In this document: in pieces, positions 49,765 to 61,900 of the stretch
How the letters are laid out: every line of letters begins with the position of its first letter
Position numbering within the stretch: the stretch's first letter is position 1
Source of the DNA: Ceratodon purpureus
Lineage: Eukaryota; Streptophyta; Bryopsida; Pseudoditrichales; Ditrichaceae
Length of the DNA stretch: 64,000 bases
Direction: 5' to 3'
NCBI GenBank assembly: GCA_014871385.1
Contig: CM026431.1
Location: 2,364,464-2,428,463, forward strand
Notes under the pieces: generated by a model
What the model was told of the DNA's origin: nothing
Databases searched by the model: none
The model's input: the letters and a program-made list of their open reading frames with translations, nothing else
Made by a program: the position numbers and the translations under genes

Positions 49765-52253
49765 ATGGCGGCTGGTCAGGTTAGTTACAAGTCTGCAGTG
49801 ACCAGGGAGAGAGGGGATGGCGAGCGTTCATCTTTGGAGATCACGGATGGCATGCGGTTCCTGCCCGCAGCGTTGGCAACGGGGCGTTTTGACCATGGCT
49901 ATGTCGACCCCGTGCAACCGTCCAAAGGGGAATCTCTCCCTCGAGGTACGTTCAGGAACTTCCAAGGTTTGCTGGTTCAAGGCGCTGTGTCCTTTACGCT
50001 AGCGCCGGAAGACCAAACCACTGTAGCGACAGAAATCCCTTTTCTTTCATCGCATGTGGTTATTGCATGTCTGGTAGAAGGAACTTTTCAAGGCCATGCT
50101 GGTTCCGACTGGTGGTCTTCCTTGCAAGCCCTCGCCAAGCCGGAGATGGTCAACTTTCACAGGAGCGTAGGACACAACTTTGTCTACGTTTGCACGGATG
50201 GACCCACAACGTTGCCCGCATTCTTACTTTGGCTTTCCACCAGTTTGATGGAGGCGCTGTCTTCTACCAACGGTGGACTCGCGGGTTTAACCCGCGGATG
50301 CCTCTCGGTGTTCTTTGGCCAACGTGGATTACATTTCCCAACCTCCCCCTTGAGTTTCACAAGGTGGCCAAGCGTATTGCTGAACAGGTCAGCCAAGTAC
50401 TCGCAGAAGCCCATGATGGTAGTTTCGACTCTCCTCCCCGGTTTTGTGTGGGCATCGACATCCGCCAAGGATGGATTTCAAACGTGGTGGGATTTAGCGA
50501 AGTGGGCGGGAGCGCAACCATTGCTGTCCGATATGATGCCATGGAATTAAATTGCGCCTATTGCGGCCACCACCACCACCCCACAAGGGCGTGCCGTAAC
50601 CTCCATGCTGGGCCACCTCACCGTCTCTCCCCAATGGGAGAAGGCCCCCCTCCCCTGGACAGACCGGAGCCCACCTCTCGAGGGCTGCTTCGTCGGCCTC
50701 TGAGGCCCAACACCCGCAAGGGCCAGCCCAAACAGGACCGCGCCCATGGGAGTCATCCTCGGTCGCCTCCCCAGGAATGCCGTCGATGGCAACCACCGAG
50801 GCGCCCGAGGCCCTCCAATCGTCCTTCCACCTGGCAGATTGCCGAATCGGAGGGATTCATCCTCGTGCAGCGTGCCCGCCGACGCCCCACTCAATTTGAC
50901 GTGGGGCCAAGCCCTGCCCAACACAACCCGTCCTTGGGTCCTTCCGTCCGCTCCTTACCAGTGGCGGAACCCCAGGTTTTGCCTCCGCCACCGCTGTTGC
51001 GGCCCGAGGAGGCCACCCCTCAAGTCTTCGGCATGCCGGAGCCTCCACGGCCTGCTCGCCAACGCCTCTCACGGTGGGACATCCCACCACCTGCGGGCCC
51101 AGAGGCGTCCTCCCCCGGCTCAGCTCGCCCACAGAGTATCTTGGAAACTCAACCTTCTCAGTCCGGTTTACCTTCTCCCCAGTGTAGTGTCTCCCCACGG
51201 CTCCCTTCAGCGCCAACGGATCCTGACGCAGTCATGGCTGAGGCGAATGCCGAGGCCAGCCCCGCGGCGAGTGTCCCTTACTATGATCCAAATAATTCTT
51301 TAAGTGATACCAGCCGGTGTGGCAATCATTACAACAATGGGGATTTGCGAGAGACACCGCTCTACATATGGAATGGATGGGAGAAGGAATACTGAACTAA
51401 GAAGGCGTGACGGGATAAGCCCTCTCTCCCTTATCGCCCCTGGACTCCTGTGATGGAGCCTTCGGCTATTTTGGCTCACACGGACAATACGGCTATGGAG
51501 GTTGATTCTGACGCACGCCATACAAGCAAGGACCAGAATATCCACACTTTGGTGGGTTCACCTGACTCTCAACCTTATCAGACGCATTGGAATCAGCCGG
51601 TTTCTAGTACCGAGTCCGATGCACTTAGTTTTCACACAGGGTCGGAGATTCAGAGCGCGCACCAGGCCGATCCGGCCTCAGATTCAGCCTTACAACAGTT
51701 TGCTGTGCAGTTGGGCGAAGAGGCGCATGCCTCTCTGGACAATGTGGTTGAGCCCTGGCCACAAGAGCCTGCCTCGGGTCATGGAGTGCAATCTCAGGCC
51801 TCATCGCCCCCGCTTAGCCCCCTTGGGCTGCCCGCCCAAATCCCGGCTTGGATCCAGCCTTCCTCTCCTTCTACATGTGACGATGAACATTTCGAAGATG
51901 CTGCTCCTCAGCTCCCTTCCAATCCGGCTTCGCCCGTGAGCATTCTCCAACCCGAGACTGCGCCTTCCCATTCAGGCCCTCGAGAGCCTAGCGCTCCTGG
52001 CGATGCTCGGGCTCGGCCGACCGCCCAGAGCTTGGCAGGGCGTATTTTATCTTTCCTCGAGGCAGATCCACCTACTACTGCCCCGCGACCCAATCCCGCG
52101 CAGGCCACGACCTCGATGCGTGAGCTTTGCACCGCGGCCAGACAAGTGATGACTCCTCTTCAAGCCCGTCCCTCGGCGTATGACGTTTGGGGATTTCAGA
52201 AACCTCCCAATGTGAGCGGCGGGGACGCCGGTATCCCCTCCAGTGATCCATGA
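49765..52253 (+). pseudogene. LINE ORF1 (gag-like, RNA-binding), broken
   Basis: In L1 elements ORF1 encodes an RNA-binding protein that packages the transcript. The ATG at 49765 follows the 5' leader. The first frame holds for about 145 codons, then shifts near 50200; a second frame continues from there (… NVARILTLAFHQFDGG, then FNPRMPLGVLWPTW). This pattern resembles the DUF4283 domain of plant LINE ORF1. A CCHC zinc knuckle follows (CAYCGHHHHPTRAC, about 50554-50595, spacing C-x2-C-x4-H-x4-C). The rest is a long Pro/Ser-rich tail. TGA codons interrupt the same frame at 51393 and 51408; it then runs open to TGA at 52251-52253. Repaired in principle it would be about 830 codons. Expression is unlikely. 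The family assignment is firm for the knuckle and moderate for DUF4283. Confidence 0.82.
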
Positions 52254-55200
52254 AGTTAAGCATTATGTCATTTAATGTGCGCGGGCTAAATGACGCCGCA
52301 GCCCTGTCGCACTTACAGGCGTATATTCGAGACAATATTCCGGCCCAAGATGTAGTGGCGATTCAGGAACATAAGCTTCGAGGGCAGGCCGCCCTCTAAG
52401 CTGGGGATCGCCTTTGGAAACATGCCCACTCTTTCGTCCTAGATGCCACTGTGGGATATGGCCACGACCCCTTGGCTCCTGGGCGGGGTGATCACACTCG
52501 TCCATCCACGCTGGTCTACGAAATTGGGTGCTTCTGGCTCCTGCCTCGATAACCGTGCCCACTGGTTTATTCTGCAAGGGATCCCTGGCGGGGATGTGGG
52601 CTTCGTGAACATTTATGTGCCAAATGACTCTCCTACACGCTGTCTTCTGTGGGAGACTCTGGCCCGGGATTTACCTCCCCAATCCCGGTGGATATTACTG
52701 GGGGATTTCAACATAGTCGAACACAGAGCGGACAAAACCCGGCAATGCCCGAACATGATTCCTCGACGTGAACGCATTCTTTTTGAGGCCATGAAGTCCA
52801 CCCTTGGCGTGGAAGATCACCCTCGGTCGACTACTTCTCTCCGCTTTTCTTGGGATAACAACCGGCCCGAGGTAGCCCGCGTCCTTGCAAGATTGGATCG
52901 CCTCTACTTGTTTACCCCATTCTCCGGTAGTGTTGATCGCATCCTGCTCGACCACCACATTCGCGGTAATACCACGCGCTTGGACCACCACCCGGTGACA
53001 GTCACTCTTCAGCTGGCCGCACAACCCCGTTGAAAAACTCATTGGAAAATGAGCTGTGCTTGGTTTGATGAGGCTGCTCCGGAAATCAGCCGCCTTTGGC
53101 AGGCCCAACCGGCGGCGTCCTTCTTTCAACGCCTTAGACGCATCATGCGATTCTACCGGGGCTATTGCAAGCGCAAAGCCCAAATGTTTCGTGCCGATGA
53201 GGATGCCCTGGTGGCGATTGTGGAAGCACAGACGAAGGGCTCTCAAGATGACCCCGCTGATGCAGAGGCCCTTCAGGAATGCAAGGTGAGTCGTCTCCGA
53301 CTTGAAGCATTTCAAGACCGGAAATTGGACGGGCGTCGAGTGCGCACTCGCACTCGATGAAAGCTCAAAGGTGACTCTGTCTCCCGGGAATTTTTCTGCG
53401 CTGTCCGCCCACGAGGTGGCCTGACGCCGATTTCCAGTTTACGAGACCCGCTCGGCAGCAGGGTGGCTGAACGCCCGACCATTGAAGCCATGGTTCTTTC
53501 CTATTACTGGGCTCTATATGAGGAGCCGGTTGCTACCCCGACTTCCACTCAAGCAGAACTTGATCTCTTGTCCCTACTCCCGGCTTCCTTCTCAGCCCAC
53601 TTCCCCCCGGAGATTCTTCACCAGCTTGGCGAGACGCCGTCTGAGGCCGAAATAAGGGCTGCGTTGGCCCAGATGGCCACGGGGAAGAGCCCCGGGCCTA
53701 ACGGTGTGGTAACTGAGTTTTACTCCAGATTCTGGGACCTTATTGGCCCTGAGTTCACTACTATGCTCCGTCAAGCGATTGCGAGGGGCTCCCTCCCGGC
53801 TGGTATGAATCAGGGGCTAGTTATTCACCTCTCCAAGGAAGGGGACCTTGAGCTCCTTCCAAACTGGCGACCTATAACACTTCTTAACACATCCTATAAG
53901 ATTTTTACGAAAGTGCTCTGAATTCGTCTTCAGAAACTACTTCCCGACGTCATTCACCCAGTGCAGTCAGCCTTTTTACCGACAAGGCACATTCTTGACT
54001 CCATCATGGTTCAACATGAAACTATCTCATCGGCAGAGGAGACTGATCAGCCCCTAATCATGTTGAAACTTGATTTCCGGAAAGCGTATGACTCTGTAAG
54101 GTGGAGTTTTCTTTTCCTTGCCATGGAGCGCATGGGTCTCCCAGCCTCGTTTGTCACGATGGTCAAGATGCTACTATCGGATGCGTCTGCCGGTGTCTCC
54201 CTAAATGGATTTATAAGCGACACCTTTCCAATCCGCTGTGGGGTACGCCAAGGGTGCCCGTTGGCACCCTATCTGTTTCTCTTAGTTGCCGAGGCCCTCG
54301 CAACCGTCTCACGCCGTGCCCTCACCGCTGGCCAACTCCAAGGGATCCAACTACCCGATGGCTCGACGCAACACGTTCTTACGCAATTTGCAGATGACGC
54401 CACTTTTTCATTATTTGGTACGGAACGCTACTTGAATGCCGCCTCTTCTCTTCTTGAACGATTTGGCCTGGCTACTGGGCTTCAGATTAATCGGAAGAAA
54501 TGCGGGATCTTCTCGTTTGGCCGAGCTCCGCCACCTCGTTGGCTGTCCTCGTTTGGTTGCGTAATTGCACCGCCTGGTGCGGTGACCAAGCTCCTGGGAA
54601 CTCCATTTGGAGTCTCTCTCGAAACAACCGATGTGGACTCTTTCTTAGCAGGCAAAATCGCAGCCAAATTGCGTTACTGGTCTTCTGTGCATCTTTTGCT
54701 CGCGGCCCGCACAGTGATAGTCAATTCCGTCCTCTTGTCCACTCTGTGGTATTTTCTCAGTATTTTGGGGGGCTCGACGACTATTCTTCGAGCCATCCGA
54801 GCATCTCTGCGGAACTATCTGTGGGCTGGTACCGAGGAACACTCCCGGGCTCGCGTCCGATGGGACGATTGCTGTGCCGCCAAGAAGATTGGCGATCTTG
54901 GTCTTATTGACCCGGCCGAATCCCTCACGGCACTCATGGGGAAATGAGTGATCAAGGCTTTGGTGCCTGATCATTCCCCCCTACATGTGCTTCTTCGACA
55001 CCGACTTGCCAGCTTGCGCCCCCCGGACACAGGCAGCTAGCCTCGTAGCCTTCACTGGGCTCTATTGGCAAAGTTTTTGGCTCCACAAGGCTCCAAGCTT
55101 TGGAATAGAATTATTCAGGCCTGGCTTATGCTTAGCCCTCTTGTGGATGCGGTACCCCCGACCTCTTTTGAAGAACTGCAGAACACCCAATTGTGGTGGA

Positions 55201-56915
55201 CTCATTACGTGCAAAACCGGGTCTCCAAAAGGCCGTGTAAGCCTGCCCAAATTAGGTGAACCCCCTGCCCCAAGCCCCTTTGCCGCTGGCAGCGGATGCC
55301 ACAATTGCTGCCCGCACAGTTAACAAGGGTCCTTGGAATATCCTATTTGACATGATCTGGTCGGCTCGGGGTTTGGTCCCAAGTGGCAGATTGCTGTCAT
55401 TTCGCCACTATAGCAACGCCCGACACACGCCCTTCGCGAAGGTCATTGGTTCGACCCCCCGTGGCGTTGCTGGCACCACGGTGGCACGAGTGCGACCACG
55501 TCAAAAAGTGCACGGGCAGGCCCCATTTTTTTCTCTCAGGTGCCGCTTACACGGCCTTTTCTAGACCTGTTTTTGCACGTAATGACCCATTTCCTTGGCA
55601 ATAATTTCGGGTTTAGCCTTGCACGCGCCCGGCAGCTCACACACAAAGGACTTCAGTGTCTTCGTGACCTCTGGTGGCCACACACCATGGACCTGCTACC
55701 CTGGCCAGAACTTCAAGCCCGATTTGGGCTGCATGACAATGAACGCCGCCGGATTGAACTGTTCCAGGAACAGACCCTGGATTCGTGGAGGGCTATTGGC
55801 CAAACCACTCAACGACAATCGCTCCCCGGTGAATGGCTAGGTCTGTATGAACAGGAGATTCATGGTAATCTCCAGCTTCTCTTCCTGACCTCCCCGGAGT
55901 TCATCCTCCGGTGTCGCGGGAGCGCACTCGCATCCTTATCCCCGCGAGCCAGGTACCGTATATAGTTGGTGAGAACTCCCGGTCTTTCATTGCTCTTCAC
56001 CGCCCCCCGCAAACTCCCTATGTTTGCCAGGGCCGGATTGTCCGCATTCGCGTTATATCGCTTGCCCCAAAGGTCACTGCTCAGGCTGCAGGTCTTCGCA
56101 AGTTCCTGGCTCCTCTAGAATCTCTTACATTTGATCCCGGCCGCTGGACTTGGCGACTGGGAGAGTCGCTGTACGCCTATACGGCTACGAGGGGGCGCCA
56201 TTGGCGTCAGCCCCGACAGGCCCTAAGTCTTCCAATCAGCATTAAATGGACGGGCCACGTGCCTCTCGAATTTAATCCCGACTCGGAGGCGGTGTGGACC
56301 CCAAGCCGTCCTCGCAAGGAGGCAGCCTTTCTCTGGAGTTATCTCCATCGAGCCATCGCTATTAACCAATGGAGACATGTCGCACATCCGACTACCTCTG
56401 CCATGTGTAGCTGCTGTGACCTTGGGGTCCCTGAGACCTTGGTTCACGCCTTGTATGATTGTTCAGCCGCGCAGGACGCCTGGAAGTTTGCGACGTCTGT
56501 TCTTCACAGACTCCTCAACCGTCCGGATACCACGATGCCCTAGGTACTCCTTAACTGGGAACAGTGCCTCCTCGGGTATGAGCTGCCTGCCTCTCTCCGT
56601 CGGGGTATTCCTATGTGGTCCCTGATCCGTGGCTCGGTCATGTGGACCATTTGGATTCGACGGAACGCTCATGTGTTCCAGAACACTCAATGGACTGTTA
56701 TTCAGTTGGAATGCGCTCTCTGGGATGCGATTGTCGATTTGGCGCGAGTGGCGTGGTCTCGGGTCTTGGCTCTTCAGCGATCCTCTCCTCGCACGGGCAT
56801 CAGGGAGCGTCAAGCCCTTCTGCAGCTATGGGCGCGCACATGTACTCTTTGCGTAGTATATGGTGACCACATTCAGTGGGTTCACGGCCGCCCGGCTCGT
56901 GCGCGGTTTCGGTAG
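52250..56915 (+). pseudogene. LINE ORF2 (endonuclease, reverse transcriptase, zf-RVT), broken
   Basis: The enzyme of target-primed reverse transcription. Its ATG (52250-52252) overlaps the ORF1 stop. Endonuclease motifs in order are SFNVRGLN, IQEHKL, FVNIYVP, LLGDFN, LARLDRLYL and LDHHPV, the usual exonuclease-endonuclease-phosphatase set. Reverse transcriptase motifs are TGKSPGPNGV, LDFRKAYDSVRW, GVRQGCPLAP and the catalytic FADDAT (about 54389-54406). The C-terminal zf-RVT region reads FLWSYLHRAIAINQWRHV, then CSCCDLGVPETLVHALYDC. Stops in the reading frame are at 52397 (TAA), 53031, 53358, 53919, 54945, 55257 (TGA), 55038 and 56541 (TAG). Frameshifts lie near 52480, between 55260 and 55560, and near 55900. 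About 1,555 codons overall, normal for the family. All catalytic motifs survive, so decay is fairly recent, but no functional protein can be made. Confidence 0.95.
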
Positions 56916-57087
56916 ATGGTGGGATAGGTAGATAGGTAGGGTGTTCTCAGGTAGGTTCAAAGGTTTTTGATGGTTTCTCGCCATAAGGGTTTGCCTTTCT
57001 TGGTTTTGCGACGGTATGTACTTTTGTTGCAATGGATTTATCACCATTTGACTCAAAAAAAAAAAAAAAAAAAAATTAAAAAAATTA
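56916..57087 (+). other. LINE 3' UTR and A-rich tail
   Basis: It follows the ORF2 stop (TAG at 56913-56915). It includes a GATAGGTAGATAGGTAGG repeat and GCAATGGATTTATCACC, ATTTGACTC, then A (57054-57075) and AATTAAA-type units. The last ~30 bases recur in the short insertion at 5920-6011. Confidence 0.85.
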
Positions 57088-57099
57088 AAAAATCCATCA

Positions 57100-58023
57100 T
57101 CTATATCATGTAGTACAAACTTATATACAGGACTTCAAAACTATTACATGAGACCATGATGGACATTGTGTAATTCCGTTTTTAGACTTCTATGTTTTTT
57201 TTATGAAATTCCCAACCTATTTACATAGTATGGAAGCTCTACTAACCATTTGTGAGGCTCTTAATATTAAATTTTAGAAATTTTTAACTTATTCATACAA
57301 TATTCAAGGAATATATTTTAAGGTTTGTTGGAGTTACCTTTTCAAAAAAAAAAAGTAAAATATATAGTCTTTCTAATATGAGGAACTAAACTTAGTTGTA
57401 AAAGGCAACCATTGCTAAAGATCCTACATCATGGTTCATTTCCCATCCTTTCTCTTAGAACCACCATCTATTGAATTACATGCATCCTAGTTGCAAATGG
57501 CAAGGTTCAAGTATTTTTGTGTTCAAATTAATCCATCTAGATTAAATCTTATGATATAGCATCCTATGTTTTGTTTGCACAACTTGGCGCATGGTCATGG
57601 ATAGTGGCTGTACGTTCGTTGCACGTCTTCAGATTACTTGTTGCATACATGTAAGATCTAACGTCTGACTTTGGAGATTTCTGCAGTGTTAGATCATATT
57701 TGTATATAAAACTTCATGCAGGATGCAAATTGTCAATGTAGAAATTTATTTCCAAATTGGTGCATTGCTGGATTGGCTACATTGACTAGGGACCATCAAT
57801 GTGCTAATAGTCTGACAACCCATTAAAATAAAATGGAAGGCCTCATGGCCTGAAATCTCTGTTGCTGTGGTTTACGTATCCAAACCGTAAACACTTGGGT
57901 CTGTTACTCAAAGTGGCGGTGTGACTGAAACATCAGTATGTTTTGAGTTAATTTATTTTATTTTAAAATTTGCTCATGGAAAAACATCTGCTGCAAAGAG
58001 AGTTGTAAGCCACTAAGAAGTCA
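57100..58023. other. AT-rich sequence, no gene seen
   Basis: I see no feature beyond ordinary AT-rich sequence. Confidence 0.55.
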
Positions 58024-58027
58024 TTAA

Positions 58028-58897
58028 CCCCTAATTGACCAAAGTCCTAGAATGGGCGTTTTTGAAATTTGGGCAGGTTCCTAAAAATTCAAATTTACTT
58101 CAAATTTTTTGAATTTTTTTGTGGAAAATGGTTTTTTCAAAAGGTTTATGGGAATATTTTTTTTATTTTTTTTGGATGAAGTGAGCAAAAGTTATGCTCC
58201 TCTGAGCATAAAACGCTATTCCACGGGCAGGCTCTCAGCCACTGTGAATGCAGCAATTTCTGCCCGAAACTGCCCGAAACTGCCCAAAACTGCCCAAAAC
58301 TGCCCAAAACTGCCAAAATCTGCCTAAAGACAAAACTTTGAAATTCCACCAAAAATCGAAATTTTATTTTTTTCCAAAAATAAGAATTCCTATATGTAGA
58401 AGAGCCACTAGAGCATGTTTCCACCGTTTGGATTTTTAATCCAAGAATTTTTCATTTGCTATTTTTATTGTAAAAAAACGGCCTTTGTATGTGAATTTCA
58501 GCATACCCCTTTGTGGAAATTGATGATTTTCTCAAGGTTCTACACCTTGTATGGGTATGAGATTTTGTGGACATGTACCTAACTCACCTAGAAACGAGAA
58601 TCTAAAGAGACGCCATCCAAATTTACTCAAAAAAATGGTTTTTTTGGACCCCAAAATACTGCTGTCCTCTTTTTGCAGGGTAAAAAAAACTTTTTTTTCA
58701 ACTATGAATGTTATAATCTCTCAAATGGTAAGGAATCAGATTGTGAGATTTGACACGCACATAGACATAGAAGTTAGATACAAGATCTTACGGTTGGAAA
58801 TACCAAAATTGGTTTCAATTTTTCACTATCCAGCTTGCTTTCAAAAGGGAGTATTTGGTGGCAGTTTTGAGCAAAAACATCCTTGGTCAATTAGGGG
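58028..58897 (-). mobile_element. TTAA element, subfamily B, copy 2
   Basis: Flanked by TTAA at 58024-58027 and 58898-58901. The ends are CCCCTAATTGACCAAAG and CCTTGGTCAATTAGGGG. Inverted relative to 21028-21891 and clearly the closest pair of B copies. The 10-bp array (58261-58324), module 2 (reversed, about 58413-58436) and module 1 (reversed, about 58698-58798) are all present. Frames of up to 116 codons follow repeats and the TTAA sequence and are not a known protein. Confidence 0.92.
58261..58324. repeat. 10-bp tandem array (TGCCCRAAAC) inside a TTAA element
   Basis: Six to seven units with an exact 10-base period, the counterpart of 21605-21660 on the other strand. Confidence 0.92.
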
Positions 58898-58901
58898 TTA
58901 A

Positions 58902-61900
58902 GAATTCATCTGCAAGGGCCAAAATACAATTTGGGAGGGACAAATCTCACTGCAGTAACATTCAATCCCCTGTGCATCCAAATGAGGGAAGGACTCATAA
59001 TGAAAATGTGCCAGGAAACCAAAACTTATCCTGCTATCTCCTCACAAGAGCATAGCATCAGAAAAAAACACCACTTAAGGTAGTGGTATTGAAAACCAAT
59101 CAAATTTCAGATTTGGCAAGTATATTGTGGAGTGGTGAAGGGTATATTTTTCGAGGCATCTGCAAAGTTTGTGGGAGGCTGGTGATGATGGAATCATAAT
59201 TTTTGAACTCTTTTTGAATTAATTCTGAAATTTTGAATGTAAAATCGTAGGGGTTCCCAAAACCAATCACCCTAATATCTAGCTCCCTTGTACATTAAAT
59301 TTTGGAATTGGAAGCTAGAATCTAACTTTCAGGTGATTGCCCCTACTGATTGGTTTTTGGTATTGATTGGTTTTCGGGGCCACTACCTTAATGTGCATCA
59401 TTTCAGTTTTTTTTTTAATATTTTAATATTTCTGTTTTTGAATATTTTAATTTTACTTTATAAAATGATTTTAAAATAAAAATATAATATTTTTTCAATA
59501 AATTTTTCTTAATTTAATTTTTATTTATTTACAGAAATGCAATGCTTTACCAAGAGAAACTTCATACAACATGATACCCAAACCGGAGTAGAAAAGTAAT
59601 TGAGAACTAAATTTTAACTTCTCAAGATAAGACCACCTACCAAGGAAGAATGGACCTGCCTACCACATAATTAATCCACTCATAGGTTTTTTACTTGATT
59701 TATGAATCTACAATCCAACTCTAGTACAAAAGAAGTCACTTATACACCATGATAATATGAAGGCCATGTATAAAAAGGGATATACTTCATCCGTGTAATA
59801 TGGTGAATTTCCCTTAAAATAACAACTCTTCATGTTGAATCTTTGAAATAAAGATGGAATAGTTCAATTGTTTGATACAATATTCGAAGTTTTTAATTGT
59901 TTGATACAATATTCCTATTTACAACAAAGCATTTTATTCGCATTCTATAATGGTACATTTGCAATGTTACTCCATGGTAAAGACAATTCTACAATCCCTC
60001 ACATAAAGACTGACCTCAAATTCCATTCATTTATGTTCACTTAATAGTATCCATTTTAAAATTTATAGTAACTTCTCGTTGCAATTATACAAAGGTATAG
60101 TAGTGTCAAAAAGCCATGGCATAAGAGTCTAAGACCTTGTGAAGCTTGTACATACTATGGCTAAGCAACAAATTGATTTTGTTTCTTTCATACTACAATA
60201 TCTATTACCTGAAGACTCTAGTGGCCGGACTTTCACTTATCTTCTCTTGTTCTCCTTAAGTTCCCTCGTTATTCACAATATAGACATAAAAAGCACCATA
60301 TGATATGTAGACAAATTATTGTGATTCTAAAAGAGAATGTTGGTTCTAAGCACCAATTGTATAAAATTAAGTTAAACAAGATGCTAAATTAGCCCAAAGA
60401 TCAATATCAAGATTGAACTATTTTTACTTCAAAAATGTTTGCAGAAGAAGATAGGTGTACAATAATGGATAGAATTTAGATTATGGAATATCAAGATTTT
60501 GGTGTGAATTATGGAAATTGACGTTGTTGCACAATACATGTAAAGTCAATAAAATTCCATTCTATTTGTTTTGTGTCGAAGTAAATTATGCCTTTAAGTA
60601 GTTAGTGAAGAATACTATAACAAATATTTCTTATTAAAGGTTGTAATGGAATTATAAACTACCATTTGAAAATCTTTCTAAGTAGAGATTTTGTTTACGG
60701 ATTAGTTTGTTGACAGAGTAAAAAGTGCCAAATTTGTCATTTAAACCTTGTATTATGAGAAAAAATTGAAATGATGCCAAATAAAGCTATTGTCCTTGAA
60801 GAAATAGATACTAGTTGAAGTATCCCCTATGTTTGAGCAAAAAGAATACAACACTACAACAAGAACAAATCCTAGAGCGCTGCTTCACAACCATAGCTAT
60901 AGAAGGTAACAAGTATGAGCACATCATTAACAATATAATGAATACACAAATAACTAAAATGTAAGAGGTGAGAAGAAATTGAGAGAGAAGGTGATAGAAT
61001 GTCATTGCGGAGAAGAATAGAACAATAGCAAAGTAACTACCAAGGCAATGATGGAGAGGACAACATGGAGCATCGAGCAATACCAAGGGTTGTTAAGAAG
61101 AACAATGTGTATTTGGAGGGGAATAAAGTAAGAATCCTAAGCCTAAAGCCAAAAAGAATATTGGCAGTCATAGATAAGGTGTATTCTAGAGAGGCCTAAG
61201 GCTTGATTGATGTTAGAGCATTATCAATTTAGCATAGATAATCACGCGGAATTTGCATATGTGGCCATTGGAACCTTGATCGTCACACAAAACCAATCCA
61301 ATACAGCCATTGTACCAAGATTCACAATACATGCCATAGCAAAAACCCTCTTCCATATGACATATTTTGCAAATATACGGAGCCGAAAATACCACATGAC
61401 TAAACTTCAAACTTAGCAAAAGGTTGGACAAAGCTCTCACACTTTGTCTTTATCCCATCATTGCCAACCAAAACTATTGCAAAAATAGAAGTTTCAGAGC
61501 TTTTAGTAGGCATCCATATGCTTGTGCAATGGGTCTCCTTCACCTTGAAACAATTACCAAAAACTCAGAAATGGTCAATTGATATTTCAGCTCTATTGAT
61601 GATGCTATGAGGGAATGAAATGAAACGCAAAAGGTGGAGTCATTTAGCAAGGTATGACCCAAAAAATAACTTATTTAGTGAAGGGGCTTGAGAAATGTCC
61701 TAACAAGTGTTCAAAAAATGTTAGACAATTTTACTTTTCTCTATCAAACTATATGTTGAAGTTCTCCTTTTCTTTGTTTTATTAATGAACAGAGATATCT
61801 TAAAGTGTTTATGGCTTTGGTTAGTTTTTTCCTTGGCATAATGAAGCTTGAAATTTAAAAACTGCTACAACAATATTCGATGAGGCCTCATAACCACATT

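Larger units (their letters stand above)
49556..57087 (+). mobile_element. Full-length L1-type LINE, decayed, with target duplications
   Basis: AAAAATCCATCA is present at 49544-49555 and 57088-57099, right against a 5' end CCGGCTCTACACCTTCTC and a 3' A-rich tail (from 57054). In between come a GC-rich 5' leader of about 209 bases, ORF1, ORF2 overlapping it by ATGA, and a 3' UTR ending CACCATTTGACTC plus A. At about 7.5 kb it is full length for a plant L1. Its base composition contrasts sharply with the AT-rich host sequence. Both ORFs carry stops and frameshifts, so the copy is no longer active. Confidence 0.95.

Noticed and set aside
50547..51303. Long frames on other strands and phases in LINE ORF1
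   Set aside because: Shadows of the GC-rich ORF1; they lack the CCHC knuckle and continuity with the rest of the element.
59515..59560. GCATTGCATTTCTG plus AAATAAATAAAAATT on the minus strand, LINE-tail-like
   Set aside because: No flanking duplication; the region is AT-rich and the similarity is weak.
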